Assembly: GCA_027296525.1 (NCBI GenBank)
Contig: JAPUJA010000023.1
Coordinates: 1 to 5,083, forward strand
Source: Pseudomonadota bacterium
GTDB lineage: Bacteria; Pseudomonadota; Alphaproteobacteria; UBA828; JAPUJA01
Reading direction: 5' to 3'
DNA length: 5,083 nt
Shown: one piece after another, positions 1-4,049 of the stretch
Layout: each line of letters opens with the position of its first letter
Position numbering within the stretch: the stretch's first letter is position 1
Translations under genes and position numbers: made by a program
The notes under the pieces: generated by a model
What the model saw: only the letters and a program-made list of their open reading frames with translations
Told to the model about the DNA's origin: nothing
Database searches by the model: none

Positions 1-156
1 CTGTTCGCCGGCACTGCCAACGCTGGTTACGGTCGGACGAGCCGGCGGCGGGCTATCGGGCCTTTTGTCCGAACGCTTCAGAATTCGATCGCCTATTGCG
101 TGGCGCTCCCGAACATGAGGGTTAGGGATCCATCTGCCTGATCTTCAGCCGGATGC
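1..156. other. Left-edge stretch with no recognised gene
   Basis: All three plus-strand frames are open from the left edge for about 115 to 140 bases. Frame 3 ends at a TAG at 123-125 and would give a 40-residue tail ending in GAPEHEG. Frame 1 ends at a TGA at 139-141. Either could be the C-terminus of a gene that starts outside the window. Neither matches a family I recognise, codon use does not clearly favour one, and I see no minus-strand gene here. I do not call a CDS. Confidence 0.3.
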
Positions 157-220
157 CCGTGGCCCGCGCGCCCCGTGGCCCGCGCGCCCCGTGGCCTGTG
201 CGCCCCGTGACCTGCCCACC
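157..220. repeat. 16-bp GC-rich tandem repeat, about four copies
   Basis: The unit CCGTGGCCCGCGCGCC occurs twice exactly, at 157-172 and 173-188. A third copy at 189-204 differs at two bases. A fourth, more degenerate copy lies at 205-220. The period is exactly 16, so it is not a multiple of three and does not suggest a protein repeat. It lies about 100 bp beyond the 3' end of the minus-strand methyltransferase gene, in non-coding DNA. The copies decay from left to right, as in an ageing minisatellite. No function can be read from the sequence. Confidence 0.85.
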
Positions 221-235
221 AGGATTTCAAGCACC

Positions 236-261
236 GGCGATGTGCCTTCCCTCGGTGCCGG
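236..261. repeat. Dispersed 26-bp repeat, copy A
   Basis: This stretch matches 2820-2846 in the same orientation, with one substitution and one single-base insertion over 27 aligned positions. The exact shared core is TCCCTCGGTGCCGG. It lies 62 bp past the stop codon of the minus-strand methyltransferase gene. It overlaps an inverted repeat, GCACCG (231-236) with CGGTGC (253-258). It is also bracketed by two direct copies of GGATTTCA (222-229 and 260-267). The imperfect stem has a 16-nt loop and no T-run on either strand, so it is not a standard intrinsic terminator. Confidence 0.6.
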
Positions 262-322
262 ATTTCAGGGCCAGGACACCGCCTGGATCAATATCAGGGA
301 TCAGGCCACGAGACACGACGTG

Positions 323-1099
323 TCACCCTGGCCCATCGGCGATCCGCCGGGCCTGAATGAGCACGTTCTGGTCAAACCACTCAATCGCATCCGGGTCATC
401 AAAGAAATTCTTCAGCCCAACCTCGAACTCGGCAAGCGCGTGCTCGAACTCTTCCTCGCCGTAGAACGCGAGCGTCGAGTAGTGCCTCTTGCGCGCTTGG
501 GTGACGAGCCGATCTAAGGACGCCTTGCGGTGATAGCGAAAACAGCGAACGGCCTCGAAGTGGAGCCCTTCAGTCGCAACGATCCGTCGGTGCATGTCGC
601 CGAGCTCATAAAGGCGCGTTTCCTTCTTGAGGAAATTGGGGAAAAACTGCCCCCATATGGTCTCCGCATTATGGCGTGGAAGGCGCGTATAGATGAAGAG
701 ATACCCTTCCTCTTTCAAAGCGTGTCTCGATTTCTCCAAAAAGACGTCGAAATCAAAGTGATGCACGGCGTTGAAACTGAAGATGGCATGGTAGGATTTT
801 TGCCGCACCGACAGATCTTCGACCGTCGATACCATCGTCTCGAAGTCCGTTATTCCGTTATTCGTGAAGAGCGTTCGAGCCTCTCTCAGCATCGCCTCGT
901 TCGTGTCAACGCAGGTAAGGTGCAACCCGGGAAGGTGGTCGAAGAGCAGCACGTCGTATCGACCCGCGCCGCAGCCGATGTCGGCCGCTCGCAGCCGCAG
1001 CCGGTCGCCGAGTTCCCTCTTCATGTAACGGATGGGCTCGACATCGGTCGTGCGGACCTCGCGATAAACGTCCGCAATCGACGCGAAATGCTCCTTCAT
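323..1099 (-). CDS. Class I SAM-dependent methyltransferase, substrate unknown
   Basis: The 258-residue product is predicted to be a soluble enzyme that moves a methyl group from S-adenosylmethionine to an unidentified acceptor. Motif I is clear at residues 39-47 (ADIGCGAGR). An acidic residue that would bind the ribose follows in CVDTNEAML (about 62-71). Motif II is around 104-113 (HAIFSFNAVHHF), and a HALKEEGYLFIYTRL strand follows at 126-140. This is the UbiE/Methyltransf_11-like fold. The C-terminal third is alpha-helical and shows no family signature I know. The ATG at 1097-1099 is chosen because the domain starts right after it; an in-frame extension to 1231 would overlap ino1 and reads like antisense of it. 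No strong Shine-Dalgarno is visible. The gene lies 46 bp downstream of ino1 on the same strand and is probably co-transcribed. By eye its middle part is less GC-rich than panB. The family call is secure; the substrate is not. Confidence 0.88.
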   Translation of the reverse strand: MKEHFASIADVYREVRTTDVEPIRYMKRELGDRLRLRAADIGCGAGRYDVLLFDHLPGLHLTCVDTNEAMLREARTLFTNNGITDFETMVSTVEDLSVRQKSYHAIFSFNAVHHFDFDVFLEKSRHALKEEGYLFIYTRLPRHNAETIWGQFFPNFLKKETRLYELGDMHRRIVATEGLHFEAVRCFRYHRKASLDRLVTQARKRHYSTLAFYGEEEFEHALAEFEVGLKNFFDDPDAIEWFDQNVLIQARRIADGPG

Positions 1100-1145
1100 G
1101 TTGACGTTGCTGGTCAAGGTCTCGGGAGTCCCGGCCGAGCCCCGT

Positions 1146-2285
1146 TCACTCCGCGCCGACGGCCTCGACCCGTGGCTCGACCACCCGCAGGGCCGAGACG
1201 TCATCCTGGATGAAGGCCTCGCAGCACTCACGAGCTTCCGAGTCGCGCATCTGGCGCGGCGGGCTCTTCATGTAATAGGCAGAGACCGCCTCAAGCGGGC
1301 CCGCAATTCCTCGTTCGAGAGCGAGCTTGGCGCACCGGATGGCATCGATCACGACGCCCGCGCTGTTTGGCGAGTCCTGAACCGAGAGCCGGAGCTCGAG
1401 GTCGATCGCGGCACCACCGAAACCGCGTCCTTCCATGCGGATGAAGGCAACCTTGTTGTCGTTCTGCCAGGGCACGTAGTCCGACGGGCCGATGTGGATA
1501 TCACGCGCATCCAGCCGGATGTCGAGCTGCGACTGAACAGACTCGGTCTTCGAGATTTTCTTCGACTGCAGGCGATCGAGCGCCTTCATATTGAGGAAAT
1601 CCGTGTTGCCGCCGGTATTGAGTTGGTAGGTGCGGTCGAGCGAATAGCCACGATCGGTGAAGAGCCGGGCGAGAGTCCGGTGAATGATTGTGGCGCCCAC
1701 CTGGCTCTTGATGTCATCACCGATGATCGGCAGGCCGGCCCGCTCGAATTTCGCCGCCCATTTTGGATTGGAGGCGATGAAGACCGGCATGCAGTTCACC
1801 ATCGCCGTGCCCGCCTCCAGGCAGCAACGGGCGTAATGACGGACGGCTTTCTCGGAGCCGACAGGAAGATAGCAGACCAACACATCGGCCGCCGACCGCC
1901 TGAGCGCGTCTGCCACGTCTACGGGCTCGGCGTCGGCGATACGGAAGGCTTCGTCGTCGGGATAGTCCCGCATGTGAGGTGCGACACCGTCAAGCACGGG
2001 ACCCATCTCGACGACGACATCGCTCCTGGGCAGGTCGCGTTGGAAAACCATCGTGCAATTGGGTTTCGCGAATATCGCTTCTTCCAAAGGCATTCCGACT
2101 TTTCGTCGGTCAATGTCGAAAGCAGCGACGATCTCAATATCCGACGGGCCCCAACCAGCGATTTTGGGATGCATCAAGCCGGCTACCGAGTTCGCGTGAC
2201 GATGTTGGTAATATTCGATTCCTTGAATGAGGGAGCTTGCGCAGTTACCAATTCCCGCCACCGCGATTTTGATTTTACCGTTCAT
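1146..2285 (-). CDS. ino1: Inositol-3-phosphate synthase (myo-inositol-1-phosphate synthase)
   Basis: The 379-residue enzyme converts D-glucose 6-phosphate to 1L-myo-inositol 1-phosphate with bound NAD, the committed step of inositol synthesis, in the cytoplasm. The N-terminal Rossmann motif GIGNCASSLIQGIEYY is at 11-26. Next come the family blocks DAEPVDVADAL (118-128), YLPVGSEKA (139-147), VNCMPVFIAS (163-172) and GDDIKSQVGATI (189-200). The catalytic region continues with QLNTGGNTDFLNM (221-233) and SKKISKT (241-247), then HIGPSDYV (264-271), DSPNSAGVVIDA (304-315) and MKSPP (339-343). These follow the compact actinobacterial enzyme (the Mycobacterium tuberculosis Ino1 type, 367 residues), not the longer eukaryotic form. 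The ATG at 2283-2285 is preferred over an in-frame start at 2366 because a good Shine-Dalgarno (2290-2300) precedes it and the Rossmann strand begins at once. The methyltransferase gene follows 46 bp downstream, so the product may feed an inositol-containing metabolite or lipid; that is inference. Confidence 0.95.
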   Translation of the reverse strand: MNGKIKIAVAGIGNCASSLIQGIEYYQHRHANSVAGLMHPKIAGWGPSDIEIVAAFDIDRRKVGMPLEEAIFAKPNCTMVFQRDLPRSDVVVEMGPVLDGVAPHMRDYPDDEAFRIADAEPVDVADALRRSAADVLVCYLPVGSEKAVRHYARCCLEAGTAMVNCMPVFIASNPKWAAKFERAGLPIIGDDIKSQVGATIIHRTLARLFTDRGYSLDRTYQLNTGGNTDFLNMKALDRLQSKKISKTESVQSQLDIRLDARDIHIGPSDYVPWQNDNKVAFIRMEGRGFGGAAIDLELRLSVQDSPNSAGVVIDAIRCAKLALERGIAGPLEAVSAYYMKSPPRQMRDSEARECCEAFIQDDVSALRVVEPRVEAVGAE

Positions 2286-2289
2286 ACTG

Positions 2290-2300
2290 CTTCCTTTCCT
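2290..2300 (-). promoter_or_regulatory. Ribosome binding site of ino1
   Basis: On the minus strand this reads AGGAAAGGAAG, a purine-rich double Shine-Dalgarno. It ends 4 nt before the ATG at 2283-2285. It decides the start of ino1 in favour of 2285 over the in-frame ATG at 2366, which has no comparable site. Confidence 0.75.
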
Positions 2301-2360
2301 CGAGATTTCCTGCGTGCCGCGTCCCGCGACCTTTGCATGAGTCGGTTTCGTGCTGATTTT

Positions 2361-2480
2361 CCTCATCCTTCGACAGGCTCAGGATCGACAAGCCTGAGGC
2401 ACGAGAAAAATCACGTACTTCGCGCCTTCATCCCCTCAAGCCCCCTCATCCCGAAGCTTGTCGAGGGACGAAGGGCGAGG
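2361..2480. repeat. Stem-forming dispersed intergenic repeat
   Basis: The segment begins CCTCATCCTTCGACAGGCTC and runs on into AGGATCGACAAGCCTGAGG. It ends with CCCTCATCCCGAAGCTTGTC followed by GAGGGACGAAGG. TCGACAAGC at 2385-2393 pairs exactly with GCTTGTCGA at 2456-2464, so the two ends form a long-range inverted repeat. ATCCT and AGGAT give a small local stem at 2366-2385. From general knowledge, TTCGACAAGCTCAGGATGAGG-like palindromic repeats are common between genes in many Alphaproteobacteria, and this looks like a diverged member. It lies in the 5' leader of ino1 if the promoter at 2696-2724 is used, so its stem would be transcribed. Confidence 0.65.
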
Positions 2481-2695
2481 GCGCAACCACGCAAAGGTCT
2501 CAATCTCGCGCGACAGGACACGTCCAACACTCAAAGAAGAGGTTGCCATCTCCCGGCAGATCCGCAAGTTCAGGTAAACTGAACCCGCCCGCCAAATCAG
2601 GGCTTCGGCGAACGTCGTGCCGCCAGCGCGCAGACGGGCTCTGTTATTGTCTTGTTCTTGTCTGTTGAGAGAGCCCACTCTTAATCTTAGGAGGC

Positions 2696-2724
2696 ATCTT
2701 AGTAGACCTGGGGCCAAAATTCAA
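2696..2724 (-). promoter_or_regulatory. Candidate sigma-70-like promoter for ino1
   Basis: On the minus strand TTGAAT (2719-2724) is followed after 17 nt by TAAGAT (2696-2701). Each box matches four of six consensus bases and the spacing is optimal. Transcription would start near 2689, giving an untranslated leader of about 400 nt before ino1. That leader would carry the stem-forming repeat. ATCTTAG occurs twice (plus-strand 2684-2690 and 2696-2702), 12 bp apart, and overlaps the -10 box. This is a pattern match by eye only; a nearer promoter cannot be excluded. Confidence 0.35.
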
Positions 2725-2819
2725 TGACCCGCCCCCGGGGTATCTGCGATCCACGATATTCATTTGACTTGGCTTTCTTGTGACCCGTCGGATCGCCGCG
2801 TGTAGGCGGCCGCTGGGAT

Positions 2820-2846
2820 GGCGATGTTGCCCTCCCTCGGTGCCGG
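2820..2846. repeat. Dispersed 26-bp repeat, copy B
   Basis: This is the second copy of the sequence at 236-261, in the same orientation, with one extra T and one T-to-C change. Its right end is 3 bp from the stop codon of the panB homologue (2850-2852). Both copies thus lie just downstream of the 3' end of a minus-strand gene. Similarity does not clearly extend beyond this block on either side. Confidence 0.6.
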
Positions 2847-2849
2847 CCC

Positions 2850-3716
2850 TCAGATCTGCTTGCGCCGCGCCACCATCGCCATGAATTTTTCGAGCTCGTC
2901 CTCGTTCACGCCGTAGCTGTGCTCGTCATCGGGAAAGCTTCCGGACTTGACCTCCTCGACATATTGCCGCAAGCCCTTGACGGCGATCTCCGTGAGGTTG
3001 GCGTAACGCTTCGTGAATTTGGGTTTGAAGTCCGTAAAGACACCCAGAAGGTCGTACGACAGGAGAATCTGGCCGTCGGTGCCGGGGCCCGCGCCGATGC
3101 CGATGGTGGGGATCTCCACTTGGCCGGAGATGACCTTGGCAATCGGCCCCGGTACGGCCTCGAACTCGAGCATGAAGCACCCCGAATCCTGGATGGCGAG
3201 CGCGTCCTCGAGAATCTTGAACGCGCCCTCGGCCGTGCGGCCTTGAATTTTGAAGCCGCCGAACATGGCGATGGTGTGGGGCGTCAGCCCAATATGGGAG
3301 GCGGTCGGGATGCCCGCATCGACCAGGGCCTTGAGGATGTGGGCCTGGGACTTGCCGCCTTGGGGCTTCACGGCGTCGCAACCGGCCTCCTGCATGAAGC
3401 GGGTCGCGTTGACGAGCGCGCGATCCACCGTGTTGTAGCTCTGATAGGGCATGCAGCCGAGCGAGAAGGTGTTGGGCGCCCCGCGCCGCACGGCCTGGGC
3501 GTGCATCACCATCATGTCCATCGTCGCCGGTATCGTCGAGGAGTGCCCGTGGGAGACCATCGCGAGGCTGTCGCCCACGACACAGACATCGACCCCGGCC
3601 ATCTCGGCCCAGCGCGCCGAGGTGTAATCGGGAACCGAGCTGTAGACCATCTTCTCGCCGCTGTGCTTCGAATCGCGGATCTCGGTGATGGTGCGCTTCT
3701 TCTTCTCCTCAGGCAT
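2850..3716 (-). CDS. panB: PanB-family protein (ketopantoate hydroxymethyltransferase-like) with altered metal site
   Basis: The 288-residue protein belongs to the PanB family, which makes ketopantoate from 2-oxoisovalerate and 5,10-methylenetetrahydrofolate in coenzyme A synthesis. Family blocks run in order: VVGDSLAMVSHGHSST (46-61), HAQAVRRGAPN (72-82), HIGLTPHTIAMFGGFKIQGR (141-160), IPTIGIGAGPGTDGQIL (203-219) and EEVKSGSFPDDEHS (about 255-268). Compared with E. coli PanB from memory, D49 matches D45, K117 matches K112, H141 matches H136 and E186 matches E181. However, D84 becomes C88 (LGCMPY for LADLPF) and E114 becomes Q119 (VKPQGG for VKIEGG). Both positions lie at the Mg2+ site. The charged N-terminus (MPEEKKKR) and the tail after 268 are extra. 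The ATG at 3714-3716 has AGGGAGGG 9 nt upstream. It lies 57 bp from the tRNA-Val fragment, on the same strand, and no panC is beside it. It may be a divergent PanB or a paralogue with another substrate; the fold call is firm and the activity is not. Confidence 0.85.
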   Translation of the reverse strand: MPEEKKKRTITEIRDSKHSGEKMVYSSVPDYTSARWAEMAGVDVCVVGDSLAMVSHGHSSTIPATMDMMVMHAQAVRRGAPNTFSLGCMPYQSYNTVDRALVNATRFMQEAGCDAVKPQGGKSQAHILKALVDAGIPTASHIGLTPHTIAMFGGFKIQGRTAEGAFKILEDALAIQDSGCFMLEFEAVPGPIAKVISGQVEIPTIGIGAGPGTDGQILLSYDLLGVFTDFKPKFTKRYANLTEIAVKGLRQYVEEVKSGSFPDDEHSYGVNEDELEKFMAMVARRKQI

Positions 3717-3725
3717 GGCTCGATT

Positions 3726-3733
3726 CCCTCCCT
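3726..3733 (-). promoter_or_regulatory. Ribosome binding site of the panB homologue
   Basis: The minus strand reads AGGGAGGG, ending 9 nt before the ATG at 3714-3716. It supports that start, and no in-frame upstream ATG competes with it. Confidence 0.65.
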
Positions 3734-3772
3734 TTTATGCGCGCGAAGCCGGGGAGGTTTTTGATTTATTGC

Positions 3773-3814
3773 TGGGCACTGCTGGGATTGAACCAGCGAC
3801 CTCCTCGGTGTGAA
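3773..3814 (-). other. 3' half of tRNA-Val(CAC): attachment site (attL) of an integrative element
   Basis: Read on the minus strand, this is a tRNA from the anticodon loop to the discriminator base. The loop TTCACAC has anticodon CAC at 3810-3812 (valine). The 3' anticodon stem CGAGG and the variable loop AGGTC follow. A perfect T-arm comes next (stem GCTGG/CCAGC, loop TTCAATC), then the 3' acceptor strand AGTGCCC and A73. CCA is not encoded (GCA follows). The expected 5' stem CCTCG is replaced by TCCCG, and no D-arm or GGGCACT acceptor strand is found to the right, so the gene is truncated here. Integrases commonly recombine within tRNA 3' ends and restore the gene at the other end. The missing side faces the integrase, so the element should extend to the right. 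The match to tRNA ends at about 3814-3816. Confidence 0.8.
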
Positions 3815-3926
3815 CGGGAATTCGTACGGAACGACCATGAACGCTCATGGATACACATGGGACAGTATGCACATCGAATCAGACCGTTAGGTGGTCCCCA
3901 ACCGCCACCCTCGTTCACGGGAATTC
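3814..3926. repeat. Direct repeat ACGGGAATTC at the element's left end
   Basis: ACGGGAATTC is found at 3814-3823 and again at 3917-3926, 103 bp apart. The first copy begins at the break in the tRNA. Between them lies the perfect inverted repeat CCATGA-ACGC-TCATGG (3835-3850) and the arms GGTGG (3890-3894) and CCACC (3905-3909). Such clustering is expected in attachment-site arms bound by an integrase or excisionase, but 10 bp could also be chance. Confidence 0.4.
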
Positions 3927-3956
3927 TTGACCTTATTTCCAAACTGCACTTACAGT
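3927..3956 (+). promoter_or_regulatory. Candidate integrase promoter
   Basis: TTGACC (3927-3932) and TACAGT (3951-3956) are separated by 18 nt and match five and four consensus bases. The -10 box lies inside the perfect inverted repeat TGCACT-TAC-AGTGCA (3945-3959) and beside the CACTTAC repeats. A protein bound there would therefore block transcription of the integrase. The site faces the integrase and would start transcription near 3963. It is a pattern match only. Confidence 0.35.
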
Positions 3957-3990
3957 GCACTTACGAGCGCGACTCCCCAGTTTCACTTAC
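3945..3990 (+). repeat. Three CACTTAC repeats upstream of the integrase
   Basis: TGCACTTAC occurs at 3945-3953 and 3956-3964, an 11-bp period or about one helical turn. CACTTAC occurs a third time at 3984-3990. The first two copies also contain a 6-bp inverted repeat, TGCACT and AGTGCA. Between an attachment core and its integrase, this arrangement fits arm-type sites of the recombinase or an autoregulatory operator. The repeats are seen directly; the role is inferred. Confidence 0.5.
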
Positions 3991-4049
3991 CGTACCAACG
4001 AGGGTCGAAAATTCAAGCCGTCATCAGCAACGCGTTGATCTCCTCCCTC

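Larger units (their letters stand above)
2286..2849. other. 564-bp gene-free region between panB homologue and ino1
   Basis: No credible gene is seen here on either strand. A 93-codon minus-strand frame at 2436-2717 has low-complexity composition and ends inside the dispersed repeat, so I treat it as chance. The region holds the ino1 leader and Shine-Dalgarno, a stem-forming repeat (2361-2480), a candidate promoter (2696-2724) and a copy of the 26-bp repeat (2820-2846). The AT-richer part at about 2640-2780 is the most promoter-like. I see no hairpin followed by a T-run that would end panB transcription. Confidence 0.6.

Noticed and set aside
157..220. CRISPR array
   Set aside because: The 16-bp units are contiguous with no spacers, and there are no cas genes.
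312..324. Palindrome GACACG-A-CGTGTC at the methyltransferase stop codon
   Set aside because: A one-base loop and no T-run make a terminator unlikely. It overlaps the last codons and is probably chance.
153..517. Plus-strand frames across the 16-bp repeat and the methyltransferase 3' end
   Set aside because: The composition follows the repeat and the antisense of the methyltransferase. No start signal is seen.
1100..1231. N-terminal extension of the methyltransferase
   Set aside because: It would overlap the end of ino1 by 86 bp and add an Arg/Ser-rich stretch unlike the family. The ATG at 1099 begins just before the domain.
1098..2582. Plus-strand open frame of 494 codons
   Set aside because: It lies opposite ino1, whose family motifs are continuous on the minus strand. 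The plus frame has no recognisable domain and arises from GC-rich codon use.
2436..2717. Possible 93-residue minus-strand protein upstream of ino1
   Set aside because: No motif, no Shine-Dalgarno, a composition of mostly Arg, Leu and Ser, and a C-terminus formed by the intergenic repeat.
2919..3764. Plus-strand open frame of 281 codons opposite the panB homologue
   Set aside because: It is rich in Gly, Arg, Asp and His without motifs, as expected for an antisense shadow. The PanB frame on the other strand is certain.
3726..3765. CCTCCC...GGGAGG followed by TTTTT, resembling a plus-strand intrinsic terminator
   Set aside because: The stem is only about 6 bp with a loop of 20 or so, and no plus-strand gene ends before it. 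One arm is simply the complement of the panB Shine-Dalgarno.
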